Assembly (NCBI GenBank): GCA_946699065.1
Contig: CAMPDV010000866.1
Coordinates: 62,001 to 126,000 of the forward strand
DNA length: 64,000 nt
From: Loxodes magnus
Lineage: Eukaryota > Ciliophora > Karyorelictea > Loxodida > Loxodidae
Direction: 5' to 3'
This document shows positions 13,001-25,439 of the stretch, one piece after another. Position 1 is the first letter of the stretch; each line of letters opens with the position of its first letter. A program made the translations under genes and the position numbers. Below the pieces are notes generated by a model. The model saw nothing but the letters and a program-made list of their open reading frames with translations. It was not told the origin of the DNA and did not search any database.

Positions 13001-14793
13001 TTTTTTGTAATAGTATTCATTTAAAATGATGCTTTCTTTTGTAACATTATTTTAACTTTTTTTAAGAATAATTATATATTTTTTTAAATAAATTATGAAA
13101 AAATCCTTATCTTGAGTAATTAAAAAGACTTTTAAAAGATTATTGTAAAATATTGTTGCTTTTTTCAATAAAAAATTAAAAGTTGGAACCTTTTTATCTT
13201 CGTTAAAAAACTAATTTCATAAAATGCATATTCATTGTTTTTTACTTTTTATTTAAGATTTATTTTTAATCTAAATAATGTATTTGGGCAAAATTTATCT
13301 AAAGTAATTTCTTTAATCATTTTTTTAAATTTTTATATTATAGAATGAATAATTAAACAAATACTTATAAAAATTTGGATATTTTACAAGAAATTCATAC
13401 TCTTTATGCTTCTTCAGTTGATCGTAAGTAAATGTTTCCAAAAAACTTAAACAAATTATTATAAATACTAATTTTTTGAAAGATTAGTTTTAGAATGTTA
13501 AGTTTTTAACTCTGTACTTTACTATTGTAAACATTTTATCATATTTGTATACATCAGAAAAATTTATCCATTCGCATCTGTTTTATAGATAAATCACCTA
13601 GCTTTTTAAACAATGCTATAACTTGATCCAAGTTTATAAAATCTAATGAGGAAACATTCTATAAATATTTTAACTGATATTCAATTTATTCGATAATTTT
13701 CATTAATATAAGAAGAGAACGACATCAAACCCAAATATTCTTTAAAGACTCACATAACTTAGCCAATTGCATCGCTTATTATTCATCTATTTTAAGAATT
13801 TTCACTATTTTTCATTTTCTCATTACTTCTTTTTATTTATTTCAACACGAAAGAACCTTCATGATCAGAATTAAGTAAGATAGATTATCTTACTATCTTT
13901 TTTATAAATACTATGTCTATTATCTAAAATAGTCTAAAGGTTTTTTGAGAAAGGAAAAGATATTGAAATCAAGGTTTAGCTTATTAAAGGAAAAAAATAT
14001 TGTTTATAAATTTTTACTAGTTTATATTTAAAAAATTCTTTCTGAAGTATCATTTAAAAATATAATAGAAATTTCATAATTTAAGGTTTTATCAGAAGCA
14101 AAAATTTTATAAAAAGTCACAAACGTTGTAGATATTACAAAATGATGCTTTTAAAAAATAGCAGATAAAAGCGAATTTCGTATTCATTAAAAAAATATTA
14201 AAAAATAATAGAAAAGCACAAATTACTTAATTTTTTGGCATATTTAAAATAGATATTTTTTGTAATAGTATTCATTTAAAATGATGCTTTCTTTTGTAAC
14301 ATTATTTTAACTTTTTTTAAGAATAATTATATATTTTTTTAAATAAATTATGAAAAAATCCTTATCTTGAGTAATTAAAAAGACTTTTAAAAGATTATTG
14401 TAAAATATTGTTGCTTTTTTCAATAAAAAATTAAAAGTTGGAACCTTTTTATCTTCGTTAAAAAACTAATTTCATAAAATGCATATTCATTGTTTTTTAC
14501 TTTTTATTTAAGATTTATTTTTAATCTAAATAATGTATTTGGGCAAAATTTATCTAAAGTAATTTCTTTAATCATTTTTTTAAATTTTTATATTATAGAA
14601 TGAATAATTAAACAAATACTTATAAAAATTTGGATATTTTACAAGAAATTCATACTCTTTATGCTTCTTCAGTTGATCGTAAGTAAATGTTTCCAAAAAA
14701 CTTAAACAAATTATTATAAATACTAATTTTTTGAAAGATTAGTTTTAGAATGTTAAGTTTTTAACTCTGTACTTTACTATTGTAAACATTTTA
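7061..14793. repeat. Tandem array of a 1,255-bp unit, six full copies plus a 203-bp part
   Basis: Units begin at 7,061, 8,316, 9,571, 10,826, 12,081 and 13,336, with a partial unit from 14,591 to about 14,793. Every step is exactly 1,255 bp. Units look identical apart from rare single bases; for example a G in units 1 and 2 is an A in all others about 16 bases in. The block copy at 55,837 has only one full unit plus the same partial unit. On the minus strand the array forms the downstream end of the LINE reading frame. Because 1,255 is not a multiple of three, reading through the array changes frame at each unit. Confidence 0.98.
7279..7587 (-). CDS. Small helical protein encoded in each 1,255-bp unit
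   Basis: Each unit holds a 102-codon minus-strand frame from ATG (7,587) to TGA (7,279-7,281) if internal TGA is read as Trp and TAR as Gln. The same frame recurs at 8,534-8,842, 9,789-10,097, 11,044-11,352, 12,299-12,607 and 13,554-13,862. It starts MKVLSCWNKQKEVMRKW, continues with KLCESLKNIWVWCRSLL and ends KKLGDLSIKQMRMDKFF. Predicted character is mostly amphipathic helix with no signal peptide. No family is recognised. An alternative is that it is a piece of the LINE tail, because a neighbouring frame continues downstream as KYRVKNLTFQNQSFKKL. Which TGA ends translation is a guess. Confidence 0.4.
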
Positions 14794-17700
14794 TGCTTAT
14801 TTCTTCATTATTGCTTTAATAAATATTTTTTTTTATATTTCATTTTTTAATTATTTTATAATTTTTTATTATGATTTTTTTTCTTCTATTCAAAGTCTTA
14901 AATTCTTTTCTTTTTTTTGTATTTTTGTTTTTTTTTTATATTTTTTTTTAATTTGATTAATTTTTTTCGCTTTTAGTTTATCTTTTTTTGTTTTCTTTCG
15001 ACTTTAATCAGTAAGTTAATTATCTTTCTTATTTAAAACTATTTTATTTTCTTTTTCTCCTTTTTAATTTATAATTTGTAATCCACTTCTATATTTTGTT
15101 TATATTCTTTATGTTACTTTAACTAATTTGTTTTAATTTTATTTTTTTCATCTTCATCTATTACATTCCTTATCTTTTCTTCAATAAAATCTGTTTTTAT
15201 TTTATTTTCAGTTTTTTAATTGATTTCTTTTTATTGTCTAACCATATTTAATCAACTTCTTTTAATTTTTAATGTTATGATGATTTTACTTTAGTAAAGT
15301 TATTTAGATATGTTTTATTCTAAATTCTTCACATGAGCAAATTATATCTGATAAGTTTGTTATTTTATGAGTTTTTTTTTATTTAGCAAGTGAAAGTTCT
15401 CATTTTTAAAATGAAAATATTTTACTTGTTTAAATTTTTTATTTATTTTTGAGATTTTTTTATTTGAGAAAATCTTTTTTTTTATTTTATACTTTATCTA
15501 TTATTTTTTTGTAGTAAACTTATATGTAATTCTTAGAAGATTTTCTTTGAAGAATTCATTTATGTTTAAAAGTGAGATCTTTTTTACACTTTTGAAAAAA
15601 AAAATTTATAACAATAATTTTATAGATTTTTTTTAATTTTAAAATAAAATAGTTTTTTACATCTATAACATTAAGAACTGTTTCTTTCAATTATTCACAT
15701 TAATAAATGTTTTTAATGCTTTTTAATTATAATCGTTGATCTCAGCAAAATTTAATTACTCTTGCTATAATCTAATATTTTATTTCTTCTTTTTTGCTTT
15801 TTCAATTTCTAATAATTCTAGTAATCTGGATATAAGTTCTTTTGAAATATTTTTTCTTTCATATCAAAATATCACAAATAAAATTTCAAAAAATGTTTAT
15901 AAGTCCTTAATCATATTATATAAGGCATTTTAAGTCATAATTCCCAATCATTTACAATAATTAAACTCTTATATTAGAGAAGCATATACATTTAAATTTA
16001 TTCGAATTTATCATACTCTCCACACATACATGGGATTATTAATATGATATGGCGATTTTAGAGATTTTTTCGAAAATTATAGGATTGAGTTAAAAGTTCA
16101 TATATACTAATTATTTTCTGTCTAAATTATTTGTTCAATTTAGTGTAAGTAATTACTATAAATTTGTTAATATTACTGCTCAGTATATATTTTAGCTGTT
16201 TTCATTCTCTTAAATTTTTGAGTAGGATATGCTATAGAAAAATTGTTTTATTTTGTCTCTTATATACTTAGTAAAGGTGTTTTAAATTTTACTAATCTTG
16301 AAATTCTACAGATCGATACTATAGAGGGCTGATAATTGTTAAATTTGTTCATAGTATTGAAGTCCTTTTTTCTAGTTGGTAATGAAAAGAGAGCCTATTG
16401 TCGATCTAGGAAAATAAATGTTTTCTTATTTATTTTATATTAGAATTTAAAAAACTTTTTTGACATAATGAGATTAAAAGTTAATCAGTTCAGGTCTATA
16501 TAACATGATTCATTTAAAGTGGAATTACTGCTTAAAATACTTTTTTTGCAATTATTCTCATGCTTGACTCAACTCTTTTCAAAACTCTAGTTATTCCTTT
16601 TAATACATCATGATACTAGTTCTCCGCCATATTCTGCTTTAGGTAATTTAAAAAGTCTGCATACAGTTCTAAAATGTCAAGGAGTCACATCCTTATATCT
16701 CATAAGTTAACAAAAAGCTTTTTTCAATGCAGATAAATACTTGAACGCGACTTCTTTACAATGGGGATTCAAATTCTTCTTCTGATGTAGAATTACACCT
16801 AAATATGTAACTTTTTCTTTTTTAAATAATTGGTTAATTTACTAATCATAAATTTCAGTTTTATTATTTCTGATTTTTCTTTAAAATTTAATTGCATTCA
16901 GATTTGGTAACATTGATCTTTAAGTAAGTTTATGGAAAAATCTTACTCGCTTCATTTATTACTCCTACATCTACTTTGCGGATTTGGAAAGAAGAATCAG
17001 ATCATCTACCCATTTTTACAAGCGAAGCTAATACTCGAATCTGGCATTTAAATCCCAATAAGGTACTTTTACTTTCCAAATATCTAATTACTATGTCATA
17101 ATACAACAATGCTAAAGCTGGTCCATGCGAACTTCCTTACATAAATCCATTGTTGTATTATAATGTATCTTTCCATCTTGCATAAATTAAAAATTTAAGT
17201 TTTTGTAAAACGATTCTAAGGCTATTATTATTCCAATTGGTAGTTTACTATCTTAATTTAATCAAACAAAAATCTTCTTTCTATTGAGTCAAACATTTTT
17301 TCAACATCTCAGTGTTGCTATCAATTTAGCCTACTTTAGCACGTTTCCGATAGTTATCAAATATTTGGTATATTATCAAATCTATTAAGTTGTTTACCTA
17401 TTTTTCATAAATCCCATTTATAAAGGATGAATTAAATTTTTCAAATAAATCAGAGGGAATAGTTTTTTTGTTAAAGCTTTATCATATAGTTTTAGAAAAG
17501 TATTAATAAGAGAAATAGGTAGTCAGTTTTCCCAATCATCTTTATTTCCTTTTTTAGATTTTGGAATTATCACCGATGTATTTAATTCCTAAGGGATTCT
17601 TCCAAGTCTTAACATTTTATTCAGAAAAGAATGAAGAATTATTAAAAAATATTATCCAACAGATTTCAGAAGTTCACCTTTTATTCCGTCTGGACCAGCT

Positions 17701-18300
17701 GCTTTTTCGTTCGGAATTTCTTTTATAATTTCTAATATTTCTTGTATGGTAAAAAGATAAAATCCTTGTAAATATGAGAGTGGATAATCTTTAATTTCTT
17801 AAATACTATTGTATATTTTATCTATTTTTTAATTACTAAGACTTATCTATTATTAAATTAGATTAGAATATTTGTTAAAAATAAAATTCTCCCATGAATC
17901 AATTTTTTATTTTTTATTTCTTAATTAAATTTTATTTAATTTCTATTTTAGAATTCAGAATTTTCTTAGCATGTGAAAATATTTCCTTAGCATCTCCTTT
18001 AAGAAGAAGAAATTTTTTTCTTTATTTTTTTATATTTTCATTGATTATACGTGAAGTTTTTCAAAAGTCATTTTGTTGCTTCATGAAAACTAGTTACTTG
18101 CTAGTTTATTCTTCCAGATTTAATATGAGCTTCCTTTTATTCTGAGTTAGCTCTTTTTGCCTCTATATATTTCTTTGTGAGATCTCGAGGAAGTTTGTTT
18201 TAATTTGATTCTGGAATATACGAACTTAATGTTTAATCAGCATTGTCTTAAATATTACTTTTGATGACATTCATATTAATCTTTGAGATTATCTTAATCA
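14591..18300 (-). mobile_element. Non-LTR retrotransposon (LINE) ORF2: reverse transcriptase with long basic tail
   Basis: Order on the minus strand: a linker-like stretch (LTKKYIEAKRANSEQKEA, near 18,160), then RT motifs KAAGPDGIKGELLK (about 17,700), PKSKKGNKDDWENWLPISL (about 17,560-17,500; both bracketing W of WENW, TGG then TGA), MGFMKNRQTTQQIW (17,417), motif A DVEKMFDSIERRF (17,308), motif B QGSSHGPALALLYYD (about 17,135), catalytic WVDDLILLS (about 17,010) and TYLGVILHQKKNLNPH (about 16,800). Motif A, motif B and the rest sit in three different frames, so the gene is broken by at least three indels; copy 2 shares the same frame pattern. From VDD onward a single frame runs about 800 codons, through a Lys/Gln-rich tail, into the partial 1,255-bp unit. 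No endonuclease or RNase H motif was recognised. Confidence 0.9.
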
Positions 18301-19720
18301 ATTATTAAATATGAAAATAAAGAATTTCATCTTATATTACAAAGGCTCTAGTTCAATATGTTGAAAAAGTAAACCATTCCAGATTGACTCAAATATGAAA
18401 GCATTCTTACAATTAAAAATATATATAAAAGCGATAGTAATAATTGAAAACCAATTACAATCTCATTATCTTCATTTTAAAATGATTATTTCAATAAAAA
18501 ATCTTAAAGCTTCTATGATTATATTTACTAACTCAAAATATGCGTCCCTCATAATAAGGGTTTTTAAAGATTAGACACGTAATGAATCATTTTTAAACTT
18601 TATAGTCGATTATTCATTTACATAGAAGGTTGAGAAAATCAAATTATCTACTAAAAACTCTTATATATGTAGAAAAGATTCTTGGCACTATTAATAGAAT
18701 ACTATTGATTAATCACTTACTTAGAATAAAACAACCTCTTACTTTTATGAGATGCTTTGAATCATTTTATCATAATCTAGATATTAGATATGTTTTAGAT
18801 GGTGCACTCTCACAAAAATTGATATATAGTAATGGAGTATTTTAAGAAAATTCACATCGTTCATTTCTATCTATTATCTTCTATTATATTATAGTCTGGT
18901 ATTTGGAAATTTTTAAAAACAATTTGATTTTATAATCTTTGAATGTATATTTGATATAAGACTTGAACAGAATATTTTTATTGGATTCTAATGAAGATCA
19001 TATGAATTTATTGATTAAAGTAAACAACTTGTAAAATATGTTTAGGAGTAAAATTTAGCATTAATTCTAATGAGCAGGAGTATACATGCTTTAGACTAAT
19101 AATTGAAATGAAAAAACATTTATAGCATTATTTGAAAATTATGAAGCTAAAAAACCTAATAAGATAGTTTATTTGGGATGTACTTTTTGTGGAAACGAAT
19201 ATACTTGAGTTAATTGTGAAGAAATATTTTAAAAATATAAGACATCTGTTAATATCCATTTTAAAGTTGTCAAAATATCAGAAAATCACTCCTTGATAGT
19301 TAAAATTTATTTTTCAAATATTTTAATTCCTAAAGGAGTGTACGGCTGAAAAATTATTCACTGTGTAATTTCACGTGGCATCGGAAAATTAAGAAAGATA
19401 TACATATAAGTTAAAGAAAAAAAACAAGATGTACATTTTAAAGTCCAAAGTCAATGTTTAACAAATCATTCTTCATGGAATTTGAATTGAATACCTTTTG
19501 AGTATGAAATAATTTTGAGGTACTTAAAGATTTAAATAAAGTTATATTAAAAAAAGTAAGCAAATCCTGATTCTATCATTACTTTTCTATTTGACAAAGT
19601 AAAGATTGATATTCTGAGATATTTTTTAATTTGGAGAAACTTCATAATATTTTGAAATAGATGCTTAGAGTATTGAAAACCGTAAAAATTCTTAAAAAAA
19701 GTTTAAGAGAAAATAAATAA
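18300..19720 (+). CDS. Unrecognised protein with a Cys cluster, opposite strand to the LINE
   Basis: One plus-strand frame stays protein-like for about 470 codons under the ciliate code, with segments LDIRYVLDGALSQKLIYSNG, NRIFLLDSNEDHMNLLIKVN and YLGCTFCGNEYTWVNCEEIF. The last contains C-x2-C followed by a third Cys eight residues later, a possible zinc site. It ends in a Lys-rich part followed by hydrophobic and aromatic residues near 19,700. The frame is shared with copy 2 (about 60,830-62,240), where one TGA position has become TAA. The start is uncertain and may overlap the 5' part of the LINE. I recognise no family. It could belong to the same mobile block, since it is duplicated with it. 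Confidence 0.5.
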
Positions 19721-19729
19721 AATTTTCTT

Positions 19730-22230
19730 TAAGATGCCACAGATAAAGTAATGAATCTCATATGCACTAATTTATTTAAAAATAACATTTTCAAATATAA
19801 GCTAATCTTTTATCTTAAAAGATAAAAAACTTTATTTTTAATTTCAACTTAATTACCTTAAATATTAACGTACATATATTGTACCTAAACAAAGTCATTT
19901 ATAAATTTTAAAGCAAACATTTTAAAAATGTAATCTACTTAATAAGAAAATTAAAGTTTTTTTTATCTAAAGAAATAAAAAACTTTCTATATTAAAATAT
20001 AATAAAAACTTATTTTCTAGATAAAATTAGTTAATATAATATTTATCAAAGCAAAATTTCGAGAAATGATAAATCTATTATGATTAAAAAATAAATAGCC
20101 TTAAATAATCTATTTTTGGTTAAGATGTTAAGATGTTAGATGTTGAATAAAAAACAGCAATATTAAAAATAAAATTATAATTATATTGAAATAGATAAAT
20201 TAAGTATTAAGAAATTTAAAGTAATAAAAAATAATTGTTTCTTAAGTCTAATTAGCAATAAAATGATATTAAATTTGTTATATTTTATTAATAGAGTAAA
20301 ATACGATTTATTTGGCTACAAATATAAGTAAATGAAAATATTAAGAATCACATATTTATAAAAAGTAGGAAAAGTATAGAAGATACTTAAAAATATATGG
20401 TAACTTAAGTTTCATTTTAGATTATGGTATTTTTAAAGAAATTTAATTATTTTATTTAATAATTTTGAAATATTTCTATAATTTGTTTTAATCTAATAAA
20501 CATTTAATATACTTTATTTAATTTAGGAAGTAATGTTAATTAAAAATATGCTTTATATATATATAGTAGAAGAAAAGATTTTAATTTATTATTTATTTAG
20601 TTTAGTTTAAAATAAAAAAGATTAATATTTTTATTTAATTTGCAAAATAAAAATGTAAGCTATTTTAAAGGAGATAGAGTCTATAATTATTCAGAATACT
20701 TTTAATCTTTATAATTAAATTTTTATCTCTTTTGATGCAAAAAATGCAAAACAACGAAACTGAATTAATATATAATAAATCTTATTTAAACTTTATTTAC
20801 CATATCAAAAGAACAAATTGATAGCAATTAATTAAAGCAAAGTAAGATTTAATAATAAATAAGTTTTTATTTACTATAAAATATTTAACTTATATTAAAT
20901 GGTAAATTTAATATATAAGTTGCTATATAAAATTAATACTTAAAATATAGTTAAATAGTGTTACTAAATTATTATTATTTAGTCCATTTAAATTTCTTCA
21001 TTTCCATAAAAATTATTACTTTACTTGCAAATAACAAAAAATTGGATCACCAGTCAGAATGAATAATAGGAAATTTCAAACATATCAGTTTAATCCTGAT
21101 AAATTTGGTGAATATTTGTATAAAAAATTTGTAAAAATTAGCATTAATAAGAATTACATAAAAAGGTTTTAAATACATTTTTTATATGAAAACTTAGAAA
21201 ATAATTATTTCAAATAAATTAAAAAATAATCAACATACGAGAAAAGCAAGAAATTTACTTTTAACTATAATAAAATTAAGATGATATATTCTCAATTATT
21301 AATAAGCTTTTTCTTATTTGCTTTAGCTATAATAATTCTAAATTTAAAATTCTATTATAAATGAATTCATTCACTTTTATAATTAAAGAAAGTAAAATTG
21401 TAATTATATCTAAAAGTTTAAATTATTAAAGCAGCTATTTAAATAGATCATCAAGTTTTTTCTTTTATTTAGTATATTTTTGTATTTATCACTAAGATAA
21501 ATTAGAAAAATGATAAAAAGTCTAAGTTAAACAAATTATCATTATTTAAAGCAATTAACTATACTTTTATTTCAAATAAAAATTCAAATTTATTAAGATT
21601 CTAAATTATTTGGATTAAGTATAAACGTAATCTTTTATGTTAAGTATGATTTTTAAAAAGGAAAAAGTATCACTTGAGAATCATTTTTAGGTTATAAATT
21701 TATATAATATTTTTACTCTAAATCTTGATTTTTTTCAATAGTTTTTAAATGATATAAACAATTGTTTTAAAATTTTTAAAATTTCACGATTTAAATATTT
21801 TATAAGAGTCTCTTTCACTTTACTTATTTTTTAAAAGTTTAAAACTTTATTTGCTTTTAAAAAGAGCAATAAAAAAGATGAAAGTTATCTTTTATGAAGA
21901 TTTTTTTTAAATGATGAAGATCTTTTAAATTTAATAAGATTAAAAATTGTTTTTTTTTCAAAATTTTTGTAATTTTCTGATTTTTGAGTTACATTTGATA
22001 AAAATTAGTTATGTTTTTTTAAATATTTTTCATTATTCGCTATTATTTCTAAATTTTGTATTTAAACAATTTTTATTAATTTAGTGTACATGTGGAATAT
22101 GTATTTTTTAGGTTATTTCAGCTAATTTTTATTTGATCATATTAGTTAAATTCAAATTAATTTTCATTGTTTTTCAAGTTTTTTTTTAATATAGAATATT
22201 TTGAAATGATTTTTCCTTTTTTATTAATGG
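19730..22230. other. AT-rich spacer containing the visible end of the duplicated block
   Basis: No protein-like frame and no motif. Bases up to 21,475 are matched by copy 2, at only about 1% difference. Beyond that the comparison runs off the window. Long T runs occur near 21,900-22,200. Confidence 0.6.
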
Positions 22231-22239
22231 AAACTTGCT

Positions 22240-22930
22240 TCAATCAAGTTCGCTGCTAATTTTTTTAGCTCATTTATGGATGTGCCATTACAAAATCACT
22301 GAGAATTTTCCACATCTGTATATTTTCTTTCTGTATAATATCCCTTTCGAAGTGCAATATAAATTTCGATTGCCATAACTTTAATTCTTTTTGTTATTAT
22401 TTTCATTTAAAATGCCTACTCCATATTTGATTCCTAAGCACTCGCGTTACTTCTTTGTCTATGGTCTTTTTATACTAGATCAGAATTTTCCAGATAATGG
22501 TTAAAATAAACTGTAGTCACTTTATCTAATAGATCATCATAGGCATTTTAGTAAGTTCTTACCATTTAACCTTCAGGGACGTTGGCTAAAATAGGTTTTT
22601 CATTCTTTTGTTAAATTATTGCTTAGGTTGTGTATCTTTTTTACCCTTCATTTCTTTCTTATTTTATGATCCTTCTTTTAGTGAAGTCTGTCCAATCATA
22701 GAAAGATTGATATTCTTTTCCCGTTGTGCGTATTATTATTTCATGTCCTTTCGATCAGTGAATTTGGTTCTATGTAGTCTAGGTGCGTATGTTATGAACC
22801 TGGTTTCCATTCGTAATAAGGGGGTTGACCTTTTTAAAGTGAAAATGTAGTAGTAGAAAATGCTTCAGATTTTCTCTCCTTCTTTGAAGAGGTAGTATAA
22901 AAACCTTTTTTGAAGCTAAATATTTTTTAT
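22240..22930 (-). CDS. GF(F/Y)TTSS-family protein, decayed copy
   Basis: The minus strand begins near 22,920 with SFKKGFYTTSSKKERKSEAF, clearly related to the N-terminus at 38,874 (NFKKGFFTTSSEQERKPEA) and to the segment near 24,525 (FKSGFYTTSSQAKKE). Further on it reads PILANVPEGQMVRTYQNAYD and KRIKVMAIEIYIALRKGYYT. The codon matching the Met of the 38,874 copy is ATA, and the N- and C-terminal parts are in different frames, so this looks like a relic. The function is unknown. Base composition is richer in G and C than the surroundings, as for most coding islands here. Confidence 0.5.
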
Positions 22931-22939
22931 CTGTTTTAA

Positions 22940-24490
22940 TTAAGAATCTTAAAAAAAAATTAATGAATCAAGTATCAAGTTTTATGCGAAAAATTGAAAT
23001 ATGAAAAATAATGTATATCCTTAAAAAATAGCAAAAACGTTTAAATCAACATTTAAAAAAACATCAAAAGCAGCTTTTTAAAATATTCGTAATATTAAGC
23101 ATCATTAAAAGGTTTAAATTTTTGAAATAAAATATAAAAAGAATATTTTTCTTTGAAATTTTTATAACTTTTTATTAACAAAATTTTTACTTTTTTCAAT
23201 TTCTCTCAAACTTATTTATCTATGAAACTTAATATTATTTTGATTAACCACTTCTTAACTCGTTTATCAAATTCAATTTTTTCTCTTACTTTTTACAATT
23301 TTTTTATTTATAGTTTTTAATGATTTTTAGTGAATTTATTTATTAATAAATTTTTTTAATTTTTCTGTATTTTAAATTTTTATTTTAATGAATTTTTAAC
23401 TAATTAACGATTTTTTTTAATCTCAAAAATATTCTAAATTTTTGATAGTTTTTTCATCTGAATATTATTTTTTATTGCTTAATTTAATTTTTCTTTTATT
23501 TTAGCAATATATTTGATAATTTCAGATTATTAAATAATTCAACTGTTTAATTATTTTTTTAGTTGAGTTCTTTTTTTTTGCTTATTAGCTTTTTAATAAA
23601 AAAAAGTTAAATTTTTTATATATCAGAATTTGAGCACAAGTTTAGGAGTCTTTGCCTCATTTTAAATTTAATTTAATTTGTAAATAATGTACTGAAAATA
23701 CTTGAATAATTTTTTTAAAATAAATATAATATTGATTTTATGGATTTTTCTTTCATGAATTGATAGTTATTTTATATTTATCATTTTTTCATACGAATTT
23801 GATATTTATAATATTAATATTTTCCTTCTTCCCAATCCCTTTTGTTAAAATGGTTTTATCTTTCTTATTGTTTACTTTTGCAAAATAAAATAAACTTTTT
23901 TATAAAATTTATAAATTTTAATTTTCATCGATAAGAGAAATAAAATTTTTTAGGTAAATTAAGATTAGAAAATTATTTTAATTTCCTGATTTTTTTTATA
24001 AGCAAAATATTTTATTTAAAAAATTATTAATATTTATAAAAGTAGGATATTCTTGAGCTTTTATCTTATATTGATTCCATTTTACTAATTTTTTAAATAA
24101 GCTTCATTAGGTAACAATTAGTTTGCTTTAAAACTATTAAAATGTTTATTTATCCTACAATTCAATTCAATTAAAAAAAGTATTATTAATCTTATATATA
24201 TGATTTATATTCGTAAAATTTCTAGATTATTGCAAATTACTCAGTAAATTATATTCAAATCTAAATAATTAAAATTTTTATTTTTTAGTTTTTATTTACT
24301 ATTTATTTATTTGAGCAATTTTTAGTTTTGAAAAATTATTAAAATATATTTTAAATTTTATTAGAAATCTTTTTAGCATCTATTAATAACAAAATTTTAA
24401 CTATTTAAAATTTGTTAGCACGTTTTATTAGAAAAGTCTTAAATTTAATTTTTTTAAATCAAAGTTTAAGTTTCATGTATATAAAAATAT
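22940..24490. other. AT-rich spacer
   Basis: Runs of A and T, no supported frame, no repeats beyond low complexity. Confidence 0.6.
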
Positions 24491-24499
24491 TAAAAAGAT

Positions 24500-25400
24500 A
24501 AATTATTGATTGATAGAAAAAAAGGGAGGAAGGCTTCAAATCTGGCTTCTATACCACCTCTTCCTAAGCCAAGAAGGAAGGAACCAAGACTTAATAATCT
24601 CTTCTATCTTAATCCTAATCTATACTGAACTAACAACTTGGAATTTAACAAGAAAGAGGAAGCAAGTATTTAAGACAGCCCATATAGATACTCCAATCTC
24701 AGCTGAGAAACCGAAAAAGTAGATTAAGTCTGCTCTCCACCAGGAGGTGACGAAATTCAATCCCTCTGGCCAGATGAGCATGGAATAGCTCATCACAGTA
24801 GCGCTAAACCTCTAGGAAGAGGTAAGGAAACTCAAGAAAGATACTGGCAAATAATGAAAAAACTTAACCTACTGAAGGAATAGAGTCAAGACTTATGTCT
24901 TAAGAACGAGAATTAAGTGCTTTCTGGAACATATCTTAGGATTAAACGAGCTATTCCCAAAACTAGTATTAAAACAGACTGAATTAGACTACAGACTTGA
25001 GAGACTAGAAGAGAAACTAAATAAGAAGAAGGGCGACCCAATGCTGATTGTAGAAATTGACAAGAAATTGAAGAAGACCAAACCAATCAAGGCTGTAAAA
25101 AGAGACTATTATTGAAAATCAGAGCAACACTTGTGAAGATATGTAAGAAATTCCTGAGCTACAAGAACCGATACTAGGAAAAATAGAGAAAACAATAAGC
25201 ACAGAAAAGAAAGGCTAGACAATTGCAGCAGAGGAGAATAAAAGAAAGACTATGAATGAAGGAAATTGGAACAATTTATAAGAAGAAACCTTCGCGGAAC
25301 GGAAGATGGAACTAGCGATAACAAGATCTAGTTGGTGTGAGAGGAGAAATTTTTAAACTTTTGAATTTAATCCTGGATCAATCCGGTAATCGGTGGGAAG
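24500..25400 (+). CDS. GF(F/Y)TTSS-family protein with coiled coil, decayed copy
   Basis: A GC-richer island in AT-rich DNA. The plus strand opens with GFKSGFYTTSSQAKKEG, matching the family N-terminus. Downstream, in another frame, come LHQEVTKFNPSGQMSMEQL, ITVALNLQEEVRKLKKDTGK and a Leu/Glu/Lys heptad stretch LDYRLERLEEKLNKKKGD, a likely coiled coil. Several frames are needed, so this is probably a relic. It is most similar in plan to the copy at 38,874: family N-terminus, then coiled coil. No catalytic domain is visible. A retroelement ORF1-type protein is one explanation, but the family is not recognised. Confidence 0.5.
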
Positions 25401-25439
25401 AGGTGAAATTCTTCCAAGATCATCAAACTTAATATTAAT

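Larger units (their letters stand above)
1..21475. repeat. Large direct duplication, copy 1
   Basis: The whole stretch matches 48,520-64,000 in the same orientation. Position 1 pairs with 48,520 and position 21,475 pairs with the last base of the window. Sampled lines differ by about 2-3% over 1-4,500 and 15,300-18,300, and by about 1% near the right end. Divergence rises to roughly 10% or more on both sides of the 1,255-bp array, while the array itself is almost identical. Copy 1 is about 6 kb longer, nearly all from five extra array units. The match reaches the window edge on both sides, so this could be part of a tandem duplication with a period near 48.5 kb. Two haplotypes joined by assembly is an alternative. 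Confidence 0.95.

Noticed and set aside
18480-18860. Minus-strand frame over the region upstream of the LINE linker, read as a possible endonuclease domain
   Set aside because: It looked protein-like, but none of the endonuclease motifs (GDFN, SDH) could be found and the plus-strand frame is longer and better.
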